A DNA stretch of 64,000 nt from Dactylosporangium sp040689395 (GCF_040689395.1 NZ_JBFAZX010000013.1:62001-126000), one strand, 5' to 3'. Shown: positions 34,191-43,102, counted from the first letter of the stretch. Notes: generated from the sequence alone by a model not told the origin. Numbers and translations: made by a program.

Positions 34191-35687
34191 CTACCGCGGC
34201 ACGCTCCAGTTGTAGACCGTGATCTCCCGTTTGCCCGATGGATCCGCAAGCCCCACCATTGCCTGCAGGTTGGGATCACCGTCGGTACTACACTTGGCGG
34301 CGCCTGAGCAGATGTACACCTTGAGGTTGACGACGGCGCGCATCCCGAAGCCGGGCGAATCATCCGGCACCTCGATCAAGGCGCTCGAAAGGTTAAAGCT
34401 GCCGGTGGCCGAAATGGCGAGGCTGCGAGCGATGACGCCGTACCGGAAGACCTGCGCCGTCGCGTTGTTGAGCGAAATATCTACGGCCGCTTTCGGCACG
34501 TACGTCGTGCCCTGGATGTAGAGCTTGCTGCTCGGTGAGTTCTCCGTCTTGATCAGCGCGCAACCCGACGACGTGGCAGTGATGCAACCGCTCTGAGCAG
34601 GCACACTGTCGACCGCTGTCTTCAACCCGTACACCGCGATGGGCGGGCTGGTTTTGGAGTAGGTGCCGCAGATCTCGACCTGCGCCGCCTTGACCCGGAT
34701 TCGGCTGTCGCCGCCGAACACGAACTGCACGCCAGCGTTGGTCCAGCCGTCGGACGGCGGCGGATTGGGAGGAATTGGGCTCTTGCATGAACCTGGAATC
34801 GTCGGCGGCGTTCCGCCGACTGGTTTCGTGGTTGGGGTCCCGCCGATCAGATACCCCGAATCAATCAACCATTCGCCACCGAAGTTGAAGTAGTAGGTGC
34901 CCGGATTGAACACGTAGATGCTGTTCTTGCAGGAAGACCCATCCGTCATCTTGTTCAACTTCGCCAGGTCGGTGTAGAGCCCCGGCCAGAAGTCTATGAC
35001 CTTGTTGTTGCCGCTGCAGACCGGGAACGACGGAGGCGTCGGGGTCGTCGTCGGTGCCGGGTAGTTCGGGTCGTTGCCACGTGGGTCCGCGGCTGTTCCG
35101 ATGTTGCACTTCCTGGCCGGGTCGCTGGTGATCGAGCCGGTGCAGTTGCCGCGCGCGGTCACACTTGTGTTGGTACTCAGGACGCCCTGGCTGATGGTGA
35201 TATTCGAATTGGAGAAAATGCCACCATGGACCTTTATGGTCCCCCCGCCGCTGACCTTGATGTTGAGGCCATCGCCGGTGGTTCCCAGCGTTAGGATCGC
35301 GCTGCCCGGCTTGTTCGCCGCGCTGATCACCACCGGGGAAGCGGAACTCTTGCTCTCGTCCTTCGTGCATTTGACGGCGGCGGAGTACGCCGAACCGGAC
35401 GGCGGCTGGTAAAAGTTCGGCACGTCTAGCGTGTCCAAAGTGGGGCCGAAGCACTTTCCGACGGTTCCGTCGAACGTCCCCTGCTGCAATTTGTTGATCG
35501 CGATCTGAGCCGCGCCGTCGACGGCGGCGGCCTCCGCTGCCTGATCGCGTAGGCGCAGCGTGGTGCGAATGCTCGTGTCCGCGAAGGACAGCACCGCCGC
35601 GATGACGACGGCGACCACCGTGATGAAAACGAGCGCGAGAACCAGGGCCGCCCCGCTGTCATCGGTGTGCTTGATCCTTGACCTCAT
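34191..35687 (-). CDS. PilX-like pilus assembly protein with large C-terminal domain
   Basis: A 498-residue protein, last in the pilus operon. The N-terminus DDSGAALVLALVFITVVAVV is a pilin-like hydrophobic helix after a Gly but lacks the Glu at position +5, the pattern of PilX-type components. The remaining 450 residues are rich in Gly, Ser, Thr, Asn and Pro with several Cys, look extracellular and beta-rich, and contain a short proline/threonine linker (YPAPTTTPTPPSFPVC). It could be an adhesive or tip subunit. Its start overlaps the preceding stop as ATGA. I do not recognise the large domain. Confidence 0.65.
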   Translation of the reverse strand: MRSRIKHTDDSGAALVLALVFITVVAVVIAAVLSFADTSIRTTLRLRDQAAEAAAVDGAAQIAINKLQQGTFDGTVGKCFGPTLDTLDVPNFYQPPSGSAYSAAVKCTKDESKSSASPVVISAANKPGSAILTLGTTGDGLNIKVSGGGTIKVHGGIFSNSNITISQGVLSTNTSVTARGNCTGSITSDPARKCNIGTAADPRGNDPNYPAPTTTPTPPSFPVCSGNNKVIDFWPGLYTDLAKLNKMTDGSSCKNSIYVFNPGTYYFNFGGEWLIDSGYLIGGTPTTKPVGGTPPTIPGSCKSPIPPNPPPSDGWTNAGVQFVFGGDSRIRVKAAQVEICGTYSKTSPPIAVYGLKTAVDSVPAQSGCITATSSGCALIKTENSPSSKLYIQGTTYVPKAAVDISLNNATAQVFRYGVIARSLAISATGSFNLSSALIEVPDDSPGFGMRAVVNLKVYICSGAAKCSTDGDPNLQAMVGLADPSGKREITVYNWSVPR

Positions 35688-36307
35688 GTTTGTCTCCGCT
35701 GGCCGGTGAGGGTGACGATGAGCGGCTGCTGCCCGCCGCTGGCCTTGATGGTGACGGTCAGGGTCACACTCTGCGGCACCTTGGGCGCCGCGGAACAGAC
35801 GGCCGAGCAGTCAGGGGGGGTGGCATCCACGACGTTGCGGGCGAGCACGATGTTGACGGGAGCCAACGATCCCACGCAACGGATGCGATGCAGTTGACGC
35901 TCTGTACCCACGGTTTTGACCACATAGGACACTCGAACGGTCTCGGACGTTCCGCGGTTGTTCCAAGCGAAACCGACAACCGCCTTCGGGGTGTCGTCTG
36001 CACCGCATTTATCAGCGGGGCTGTTGTAGGCAAGGCTGTTGTAGTCAACATTAGGAAAAATGGATTGTTTGAGCGGGAACCCGTCCTTTTCCCAGTCCCG
36101 CACCCCGACGCTCTGCACGTCCTGGGCGAAGTAAGCCGCCATGATCTGTGCGTCGTGTGACTCGCTCAGGCGTCTGGTGGTGTCGTCGGTGTTGCGGATG
36201 AAACTGAGCAGAGCGTTGCCGAGCGGAATGATGATGATGCCCAGGATGGCGATCGCAACCAGCACCTCGACAAGGGTCAGACCGCGTTCGTCGCGTCTCA
36301 CGCGCAT
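35684..36307 (-). CDS. Minor pilin (prepilin-type N-terminal domain protein), PilV/PilW-like
   Basis: A 207-residue secreted minor pilin. The basic leader MRVRRDERG is followed by the class III signal LTLVEVLVAIAILGIIIIPL, with cleavage after Gly9 and Glu at +5. The rest is a soluble domain with several Cys and a short repetitive beta pattern. In other systems such proteins prime pilus assembly or sit at the tip with PilX. It begins 14 bp after the upstream minor pilin and overlaps the PilX-like gene. Confidence 0.88.
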   Translation of the reverse strand: MRVRRDERGLTLVEVLVAIAILGIIIIPLGNALLSFIRNTDDTTRRLSESHDAQIMAAYFAQDVQSVGVRDWEKDGFPLKQSIFPNVDYNSLAYNSPADKCGADDTPKAVVGFAWNNRGTSETVRVSYVVKTVGTERQLHRIRCVGSLAPVNIVLARNVVDATPPDCSAVCSAAPKVPQSVTLTVTIKASGGQQPLIVTLTGQRRQT

Positions 36308-36321
36308 GGCGACTCCGAACG

Positions 36322-36735
36322 TCACGGCTTGCGGATGATGATGTCGAGGGTCTCGGTGACCGAGTTGTCCCTGGTGCTGACCTTCAGCGATACCTTCTGT
36401 ACCCCGCTGTCGCTTGCGCACGCGGCCGCGAAGGTCGAGCCGTTCCAATACCTGACGTCCGTAATCGTCGGGATGTAAGCCTGATCGTGATCAAAACTGA
36501 CGTCGTAGGTCCGCGCGCACGGGGTGTATTTGCCGGAGGCCGCTACGGAATGCTCGATAGTCTCGGCATAGGCACGCAGGTAGGCGCCGGCTTGGGCCTG
36601 CTTCCGGTGGATGTCGGACATCCGGATGCTGGTCGCGACGCCGCCGACGAGGGCCACCACCGCGACTCCCACGATGATCACCGTGACCAGCAGCTCGATC
36701 AGCGTTTCCCCCCGATCGTTCGGGTCCGTTTTCAT
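36322..36735 (-). CDS. Minor pilin (prepilin-type N-terminal domain protein)
   Basis: A 137-residue minor pilin with leader MKTDPNDRG and the helix ETLIELLVTVIIVGVAVVAL, giving cleavage after Gly9 and Glu at +5. The short head group has two Cys pairs positioned like a C-terminal disulfide (YTPCARTYD and AAACASDSG). The start directly abuts the pilC stop, so it is translated in the same operon. Confidence 0.87.
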   Translation of the reverse strand: MKTDPNDRGETLIELLVTVIIVGVAVVALVGGVATSIRMSDIHRKQAQAGAYLRAYAETIEHSVAASGKYTPCARTYDVSFDHDQAYIPTITDVRYWNGSTFAAACASDSGVQKVSLKVSTRDNSVTETLDIIIRKP

Positions 36736-38010
36736 CTACACGTCCACCTGGTTGAAGATGCCGTACATCGCCGACACCAGTGCGACAGCCACGAATCCGA
36801 CCACCAGTCCCATGACGACGATGACGGCCGGCTCGAAGAGCGCGGTCACCTTCTTGAGCTTGTAGTCGAGCTCGCCCTCGTAGTAGCGGGCGGTGACCTC
36901 CAGCTGAGTGTCGAGTGTGCCGGTCTCCTCACCGACGCGGATCATCCGAGCGGCGGTCGGAGGGAAGAGCCCGGTGCTGGACAGCGGCTGGGCGAGGCCT
37001 TGACCTTCGAGCATCGCTTCGCCCACGTGAGCGAGCGAACGTACGAATACCAGGTTGCGCAACGACTCCGTGGCCACCCGCAGCGCCTCCGGCAGAGCGA
37101 CGCCGGCTCCGGCCATGGATGAGAGGATGCGGCAGAAGCGCTCGACGAGCGCGAACTGGACCGCTGCGCCAATCACGGGTATGCGCAGCACGAGGCGGTC
37201 TCTGGCATACCGGCCGCCTTCCGTGCGCAGCGCGAGGAAGATGCTCGCCGCTACGACGGCAACGCCCGCCAGCACGGCCCACCACCACTGCGTAAAGAAG
37301 TCGGTCACCCCGAGAAGGATGCGCGTGGGCAGCGGTAGCTCGGCGTTCAGGCCGGCGAAGAAGACCTTGAACCGGGGCAGGACGAACGCGGCCAACACCA
37401 CCACGGTGACCAACGACATGAGCGCGATCATCGATGGGTAGATCGAGGCTGCCTTGATTTTGCGTCTGGCCTCGAGGTCCCGCTCCAGGTATTTCGCGAG
37501 CTGATCCAGGACCGTGTCCAGCTGACCGGTGAGCTCGGCCGAGCGCAGGATGCCGCGATAGAAGTCGGGGAAGATCTTCGGGTGCCGGTCGAAGCAGTCC
37601 GACAGCCTCTCTCCGGTGCGCAACCCTTCCTCGACCTCGGTCATCATGCGCCGCACGCTGGAGTTCGTCGCCTCCTCGCCGATCGCGCGAACCGCGTCGA
37701 TGATCGGCAGTCCGGCGCGGACGAACGCCCCGAGCTGGCGGGACAGGTGCATGACCTCTTCCCGCTTGACCCGGGGCGGGGAGAGCTCGAGCTGCCAGAA
37801 GCTCTTCTTCTCGCTGACCTTGCTGTCACGCGACTGTGGCTCGGGCAACGCCCGCTCGGCGACCCACAGGTTCTGTGTCTGCTCCATGTCAGCGGCGCGC
37901 AGTCCGTCGGGATGGACGGCGGTGTAGGCCTGCTCCAGACCAGTGGCGCGCTGTCCGTCCGGACGGGCAGCGCGGTAGCCGTACTCGCTCACCTCAGGCC
38001 CCCACGACAT
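36736..38010 (-). CDS. pilC: Type IV pilus inner-membrane platform protein
   Basis: A 424-residue polytopic protein of the GspF/PilC family, the platform that couples the PilB and PilT motors to pilins. Two T2SSF repeats lie at about 100-225 and 300-420, the first with LGAFVRAGLPIIDAVRAIG and the second with LSSMAGAGVALPEALRVA. Three membrane helices are placed as in the family. The first 90 residues are an extra, repetitive arm (ARPDGQRATGLEQ, then VHPDGLRAADMEQ). The start is uncertain: the ATG at 38010 overlaps pilB by 17 bp, while a GTG at 37992 lies one base after its stop. Confidence 0.93.
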   Translation of the reverse strand: MSWGPEVSEYGYRAARPDGQRATGLEQAYTAVHPDGLRAADMEQTQNLWVAERALPEPQSRDSKVSEKKSFWQLELSPPRVKREEVMHLSRQLGAFVRAGLPIIDAVRAIGEEATNSSVRRMMTEVEEGLRTGERLSDCFDRHPKIFPDFYRGILRSAELTGQLDTVLDQLAKYLERDLEARRKIKAASIYPSMIALMSLVTVVVLAAFVLPRFKVFFAGLNAELPLPTRILLGVTDFFTQWWWAVLAGVAVVAASIFLALRTEGGRYARDRLVLRIPVIGAAVQFALVERFCRILSSMAGAGVALPEALRVATESLRNLVFVRSLAHVGEAMLEGQGLAQPLSSTGLFPPTAARMIRVGEETGTLDTQLEVTARYYEGELDYKLKKVTALFEPAVIVVMGLVVGFVAVALVSAMYGIFNQVDV

Positions 38011-39781
38011 AGATTGAACGCAGAACTTCGGCCAGGGTGGTCACGCCGGCTTCGACGAGGCGGGCGGCCTCCTCCTGGAGAGTGCGCATCCCCTCGGCCC
38101 GCGCCACCTTGCGAATCTCCTCGTGCGATGCGCGGTCGAGGATCATTTCGCGAATCCTCCCCGTCACCGTCAGCATCTCGTAGACGCCGGTTCGCTCGAG
38201 GTAACCGGTGTGTGTGCAGAAGTTGCAGCCGCGCCCACGCACGAAACCACCGCTCGGCGGCACTCCCTGGATCGCGTGTAGCAGGCCCATTTCCTCGGCG
38301 GAGGGGTTGTACAGCTCACGGCAGTGGTTGCAGATGCGCCGTACGAGACGTTGCGACAGCACGGCGGTGACCGACGACGCGACCAGGAAGCCCTCGATAC
38401 CCATGTCGAGCAGCCGAAGCAGAGCCGATGGAGCATCGGTGGCGTGCAGGGACGAGAGCACGAAGTGTCCGGTGAGCGCCGACTGGACGGCGATGCGGGC
38501 GGTTTCGACATCGCGGATCTCACCGACCAGAATCACGTCCGGGTCCTGCCGCAGGATCGACCGGAGGCCGCCCGCGAAACTGATGCCGGCCTGCTCGTTG
38601 ATCTGAATCTGGTTGATTGACGGAATGCGGTATTCGACCGGATCCTCGATCGTCGTGACGTTCCGCTCGGGGGTGTTGATCTCGCTCAGCGATCCGTACA
38701 ACGTGGTCGTCTTGCCGCTGCCCGTCGGGCCGGCGCAGATCACCATTCCGTACGGCGAACGCAGCAACGCCGAGTACCGAGTGGCCATGTCGTTCGGCAT
38801 GCCCAGCTGCTCCAGGCGGAAAAGCGGGCGGCTCTTGTCCAACAGTCGCATGACCACCTTCTCGCCGTCGATGACGGCGGTGGTGGACACCCGGATGTCG
38901 ACGCCTCGGCCCTCGATGTCCATGCTGATCTGCCCGTCCTGAGGGCGGCGACGCTCGACGATGTTCATCCCGCCGAGGATCTTGATCCGGCTCGCCACGA
39001 CGGGCCCCATGGCCGCGGGGAGGTTGAGGACATCGTGCAACGCACCGTCGATGCGGTAGCGCACCCGGACCCGTTCCGGCTGCGGTTCGATGTGGATGTC
39101 GGACGCGCGGTCCCGCAGGGCCTGCGTGATGATGAGCTGGACGATCTGCACCACGGGCGCGTCGTCGTTGGCCACGGCAGGGTCGAGCCTGGCCACTTCT
39201 TTGCGCAACGACTGTTGCGTCTCGAAGACCCTGACCTGGGAGCTGACCGCGGCAAGCGCACGGTAGCTGTTGGCGAGCAAGCGGCTGATTTCGGAGCGCG
39301 ACGCGACCTTGACGATCAGCGGCCGGCCGATGATCTCATGCAGTGCCTGCGCAGTGGCGGGAAAAGCCACCGCGATGATCACGGCCTCCCCGCGCAGCGC
39401 CAGCGGGATGGCGACGAGTTCGCGGGCGGTCGCCTCGTCCAGCAGCTCGATTGCCGGGGGCTCCGGCATGATCTCGCGGAGGTCGATGGCGTCCATTGAG
39501 TACTGCGCGCCGACCGCCCACGCGAGGTCGCGCTCGCTGAGCGCGCCGAGCTCGACCAAGCGTTCGCCCAGGAACTTCGCCGGACCGTGCTGCAGCTCCA
39601 CCAAGGCCGAAACAACCTGCTGGGGGTTGACCAAGTTCGCCTCGACGAGGATCTCGCCGAGGCGACGGCCACCCCGTTGCACGGTCAGGTCGTCGGGACG
39701 GCCCGGTTCGATGCGCTGTGCGCGTGTCGTCGGTGTCGCCTCGACGGACTCAGCCGACTGTCCCCAATTCCTCAGTCTCAT
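37994..39781 (-). CDS. pilB: Type IV pilus extension ATPase
   Basis: A 595-residue GspE/PilB-family hexameric motor that drives pilin insertion. An N-terminal MshEN-type domain (about 35-165) precedes the ATPase core: GPTGSGKTT Walker A at 351-359, an Asp-box near TIEDPVEYR and the Walker B region DPDVILVGEIRDVET at about 413-427. A four-cysteine zinc site is formed by Cys484, Cys487, Cys519 and Cys522, the mark of PilB as opposed to PilT. Its start overlaps the pilT stop as ATGA. Confidence 0.96.
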   Translation of the reverse strand: MRLRNWGQSAESVEATPTTRAQRIEPGRPDDLTVQRGGRRLGEILVEANLVNPQQVVSALVELQHGPAKFLGERLVELGALSERDLAWAVGAQYSMDAIDLREIMPEPPAIELLDEATARELVAIPLALRGEAVIIAVAFPATAQALHEIIGRPLIVKVASRSEISRLLANSYRALAAVSSQVRVFETQQSLRKEVARLDPAVANDDAPVVQIVQLIITQALRDRASDIHIEPQPERVRVRYRIDGALHDVLNLPAAMGPVVASRIKILGGMNIVERRRPQDGQISMDIEGRGVDIRVSTTAVIDGEKVVMRLLDKSRPLFRLEQLGMPNDMATRYSALLRSPYGMVICAGPTGSGKTTTLYGSLSEINTPERNVTTIEDPVEYRIPSINQIQINEQAGISFAGGLRSILRQDPDVILVGEIRDVETARIAVQSALTGHFVLSSLHATDAPSALLRLLDMGIEGFLVASSVTAVLSQRLVRRICNHCRELYNPSAEEMGLLHAIQGVPPSGGFVRGRGCNFCTHTGYLERTGVYEMLTVTGRIREMILDRASHEEIRKVARAEGMRTLQEEAARLVEAGVTTLAEVLRSIYVVGA

Positions 39782-40866
39782 GCCGTCACGCTCGCCCGCG
39801 GTCGAGGATGGGTCTCGATGTCCTTGGGATACAGGCTGCGGGCTAGGGCGTCGTCGATGGTGATCGCACCGGCCTGAACGAGCGACGAGAGCGATTGCTC
39901 GAAGGTGACCATGCCGTCCCTGTGGCCGGTCACCAGCGAGTTACGCAGCTGGTGGGTCTTGCCCTCCTTGATGAGGTTTCGGACCGCGCTCGTCGCGACG
40001 AGCACCTCGTGGGCGCCGACCAGACCTCCGCCGACCCGGGGGATCAACCTTTGGTACACGATTCCGGTGAGCGCTGCCGCGAGCTGCGTGCGGACCTGGG
40101 CCTGCTGCTCGGCTGGGAAAACGTCGATGATGCGGGCGAGGGCCTGGGCTGTGTCGTTGGTGTGCAACGACGCGAGGACCAGGTGGCCGGTCTCGGCGAT
40201 GGTCAGGGCGAACTGGATCGACTCCAGGTCACGCATTTCGCCCACGAGCAGGACGTCCGGGTCACCGCGCAGCGCGGAGCGCAACGCGTCCGGAAACGAC
40301 GCGGTGTCCGAGCCCACCTCGCGCTGGTTCACCATGGCGCGTTTGTGCTCGTGGAGGTACTCGATCGGATCCTCGATGGTCAGGATGTGGCAGGCCCGGT
40401 CGCTGTTGATCTGGTTGATCATCGCGGCAAGGGTGGTCGACTTGCCCGACCCCGTCGGCCCGGTGACCAGGACCAGGCCCTGATGCTGGCGGACGAAATG
40501 CCACAGAACAGGGGGAAGGCCCAGCTCGGCCATCGTCGGAACGCGTTGCGAGATCATCCGCAGCGCCACAGCGGTCTGTCCGCGCTGGCTGAAGGCGCTG
40601 CCCCGGATCCGGGCAAGGTCACGCCAACTGAAGGAGAAGTCGTACTCGCGGGACGCGTGCCAGGCCAATGTCTGCTCGGCGGTGAGCATCGCAGCGAGGA
40701 GGGCGTCGGTGTCGCGTCTGCTGAGCACCTCGTGCCCTGTCACCGAGCTCAGCTCACCGTGCACGCGGATCTGCGGGGGCATGCCTACGGTGAGCAGCAG
40801 GTCGGTGCCGCGCTCCCGCCACAACGTATCGAGCAGCGCATCGAGATGATCGCGGCGATCGTGCAT
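39778..40866 (-). CDS. pilT: Type IV pilus retraction ATPase
   Basis: A 362-residue PilT-family motor that depolymerises pili, needed for twitching and pilus retraction. It has Walker A GPTGSGKST (136-144), the Asp-box TIEDPIEYLHEHK, Walker B DPDVLLVGEMRDLES and the HLVLASLHTNDTAQ His-box. It lacks the four-Cys zinc site, which separates it from PilB. The presence of this gene predicts dynamic, not static, pili. The ATG at 40866 follows GGAGG by five bases. The pilin gene lies upstream, separated by a hairpin. Confidence 0.95.
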   Translation of the reverse strand: MHDRRDHLDALLDTLWRERGTDLLLTVGMPPQIRVHGELSSVTGHEVLSRRDTDALLAAMLTAEQTLAWHASREYDFSFSWRDLARIRGSAFSQRGQTAVALRMISQRVPTMAELGLPPVLWHFVRQHQGLVLVTGPTGSGKSTTLAAMINQINSDRACHILTIEDPIEYLHEHKRAMVNQREVGSDTASFPDALRSALRGDPDVLLVGEMRDLESIQFALTIAETGHLVLASLHTNDTAQALARIIDVFPAEQQAQVRTQLAAALTGIVYQRLIPRVGGGLVGAHEVLVATSAVRNLIKEGKTHQLRNSLVTGHRDGMVTFEQSLSSLVQAGAITIDDALARSLYPKDIETHPRPRASVTA

Positions 40867-40907
40867 ACCAACCTCCAAAGGTGCCGCACAGATGTCGGAA
40901 CGCAGAT

Positions 40908-40936
40908 AGGGAGGGCCGCCGTCGGTGGCCCTCCCT
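40908..40936 (-). terminator. Hairpin between pilA and pilT
   Basis: Arms AGGGAGGGCC (40908-40917) and GGCCCTCCCT (40927-40936) with a 9-base loop, within the 81-bp gap behind the pilin gene. It could act as an attenuator or mRNA stabiliser that lets pilA be made in excess over the motor genes. Confidence 0.65.
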
Positions 40937-40947
40937 CTATCCGGTCG

Positions 40948-41307
40948 TCAGCTGCAGGCCCCGCTCGCGGTCACCTGCCCGTCAGCGCCCAGCGTGATCG
41001 TGTATTCACTGTTGGCGGGGGCCGGCTTTTCTTTGAGGTACCGCTTAGCGGGATCGCTGGGACTGGTGAGCGCCTCCCAGTCGCCGGCGGCCGGATACCC
41101 GGTGCCCTGGGCCCTGTAGGCCTCCACCGCGACCTCGACGGTCTTCTTGTCGGCCTTGCACGCGGCCTTTTCGCCGCGGTCGTTGAAGGCGCCCACGGCG
41201 AAGACCACGATGCCGGCGAGGATGCCGAGGATGACGATGACAATGAGGAGTTCGACGAGCGTGAAGCCGCTCTCGTTCTCACGGGCCGCGCGGAGGCGCT
41301 GAAGCAC
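40948..41307 (-). CDS. pilA: Major type IV pilin
   Basis: A 119-residue pilin precursor. The leader VLQRLRAARENESG is cut before FTLVELLIVIVILGILAGIV, with Phe at +1 and Glu at +5, the exact type IVa form. The mature head is short (about 105 residues in total) with two Cys (AACKADKK and the final GACS) that probably form the C-terminal disulfide loop. The GTG at 41307 is chosen because AAGGAG lies six bases upstream. A frame to 41331 would add a weak start. It heads the pilus operon. Confidence 0.95.
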   Translation of the reverse strand: MLQRLRAARENESGFTLVELLIVIVILGILAGIVVFAVGAFNDRGEKAACKADKKTVEVAVEAYRAQGTGYPAAGDWEALTSPSDPAKRYLKEKPAPANSEYTITLGADGQVTASGACS

Positions 41308-42046
41308 TGATTCTCCTTCAAGGAAAGGCACCTGGGCGGGACCGCCTACTGATTGACTCCAGGCGTCGACGGAGCCCGGCCCGGGTAGGGCATAACTTTG
41401 CCGATATCGAACCGGCTCATTTTTGGCCGGCGACTCGACCGAATACGGCGACGCCTGAGGACGAGCTGTCCGTCACTACCGGCACTGGACCAGTCGTGGC
41501 TGTGGAGTCTCAACAGATGCTGTCTACGTCCTCACCAGCGACTTCCAAGCGCTCTAGCTCTGGCAATGTTTGCGTTGCGACGTTACAACACGGAAGGTCG
41601 TTCGGGATCGAACGAACAGCCAGTCGGGTCGTCTAGTCGGCTGCCGAGGCCCTTCGAGTGGACCGGGCACGCCGCCCGCACGACCGAACACGATCGTGTC
41701 GGCAAATGGACAATCGCGTTCAAATCTCCACGCCACCACGGCGCGGCCGGATCGAGGCGGCTCCGCCGTTGAGTCAGGACACCCACGGACGCTTTTCGAC
41801 CCTTTTTTCGCATTATTGACCAATTAAGGCGATCTCATTCAGTAATGTGTTGATTGCGGTAACTCGGATGCGTTGCCCGAGTCGCGGGCAGTGCCGGTAG
41901 GCGGCGTGAACCACGTCACCGGGCGCACGGGCGGCACCGTTCGGCGCACGCGGCGTACCGATGCCGGGAGAGATCTTTCTTGATGCCTGCCGGGTTCTTA
42001 GCGTGCGCGGTCACCCGCACCCCCAAACCGCAGGTGGTGATCACCC
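41308..42046. other. 739-bp non-coding stretch between pilA and a decayed symporter locus
   Basis: No reading frame here resembles a protein. The part from about 41560 to 41880 is visibly richer in A and T than the surroundings. It should contain the pilA promoter on the minus strand and a promoter for the DUF485 gene, but I find no hexamer pair I would defend. TTGACC at 41816-41821 is the closest -35-like element. AGGTGG before the ATG at 42047 could be a ribosome site. Confidence 0.5.
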
Positions 42047-42395
42047 ATGAGCACCGAGACACCGGTATCCGCGGACGCCGGCGAGAACCGCTACGTCGCC
42101 GTCGCCCGCACGCCGGAATTCGACGCGTTGCGCCGCACACTGCGCCGCTTCGTGTTTCCGGTATCCGCCGCGTTCCTCGTCTGGTACGCGCTGTACGTCC
42201 TGCTGTCCGCATACGCCCGCGCACTTCATGAGCACCAAGGTCGTCGGCCACGTCAATATCGCGCTGATCTTCGGGCTGCTGCAGTTCGTGTCGACGTTCC
42301 TCATCGTGTGGCTGTACGCGCGATACGCGGACCGGCGCATCGACCCGCTCGCCGACGACCTCCGCGCCAAGATCGAGGGAGCCGGCGATGAGTGA
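42047..42395 (+). pseudogene. DUF485 symporter-partner gene with a +1 frameshift
   Basis: The first 58 codons give a proper DUF485 start with helix FPVSAAFLVWYALYVLLSAYAR. At 42221-42222 the text GCACTTCATGAGC carries one base too many for the expected Asp-Phe-Met-Ser. The +1 frame from there reads FMSTKVVGHVNIALIFGLLQ, then a second helix and IDPLADDLRAKIEGAGDE, stopping at 42395 with an ATGAGTGA overlap to the symporter. Read as it stands, the protein ends in a basic nonsense tail at 42391. It is either a true frameshift or a sequencing error. Confidence 0.85.
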
Positions 42396-43020
42396 GCCCG
42401 TGTACCTCGCCGCCACCTCGGTCGCCACCCAGCGCACCCTGACGCTCGCGCTGTTCGTGATCCTGGTCGGCGTCACGCTCGCGATCACCATCTGGGCCAG
42501 CCGGCAGACCCGCAACGCCGCGGACTTCTACGCCGGCGGCCGCTCGTTCACCGGCTTCCAGAACGGCATGGCGATCGGCGGCGACTACATGTCGGCGGCG
42601 AGCTTCCTGGGCATCGCCGGCATCATCGCGCTCAACGGCTACGACGGGTTCCTTTACAGCATCGGCTTCCTCGTCGCCTGGCTCGTCGCCCTGCTGCTGG
42701 TCGCCGAGCTGATGCGAAACTCCGGCCGGTACACGATGGCCGACGTGCTGGCGTTCCGCATGCGGCAGGCGCCCGTGCGCACCGCCGGCAGCATCTCGAC
42801 CATCATCGTCTCGATCTTCTACCTGCTGGCCCAGATGGTCGGGGCCGGCGCGCTGGTCGCCCTGCTGCTGGGCATCAAGGCCGGCGACACGTTCCTCGGC
42901 ATGAGCGCCGAGACGGCGAAGATCGTGACGATCGCGCTGATCGGCGTGCTGATGATCGTCTACGTGACGGTCGGCGGCGAGCTGGAGGCCCGGTCGATGA
43001 CCGGGGCCGGCGCGCACTGA
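42388..43020 (+). pseudogene. Acetate-type (ActP) symporter with a large internal deletion
   Basis: The frame gives 210 residues against about 540 in the family. Residues 1-195 are a normal ActP N-terminus (IWASRQTRNAADFYAGGRSF, GGDYMSAASFLGIAG, LLAQMVGAGALVALLLGI) up to IVYVTVGG. Directly after this the chain reads ELEARSMTGAGAH and stops. This tail resembles the C-terminal end of actinobacterial ActP proteins, so the middle ~330 codons seem to have been removed in frame. A sodium-coupled transporter cannot work with this piece alone. Confidence 0.8.
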
Positions 43021-43089
43021 TCCGAAACCGTTGAACGTGCCGGGTCCGGGGGCCGCCGCCGACCCCCTGGGCCCGGGGCGGGGACACGC

Positions 43090-43095
43090 TAGGCT
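43090..43095 (+). promoter_or_regulatory. -10-like hexamer, leaderless promoter of epimerase gene
   Basis: TAGGCT lies seven bases before the ATG at 43103, with no ribosome site. Confidence 0.5.
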
Positions 43096-43102
43096 GTGCG
43101 TC

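Noticed and set aside
41398..41412. GCCGATAT near pilA, similar to the FliA/WhiG -10 element GCCGATAA.
   Set aside because: On the plus strand it points away from pilA, and on the minus strand the match is poor and no TAAA lies at the required spacing.
41398..41827. Several short frames in the gap upstream of pilA.
   Set aside because: They overlap each other on both strands, lack starts with ribosome sites or -10 hexamers, and look random.
29673..43020. Insertion sequence as the cause of the truncated symporters.
   Set aside because: No transposase, terminal repeats or target duplications are present at either break.
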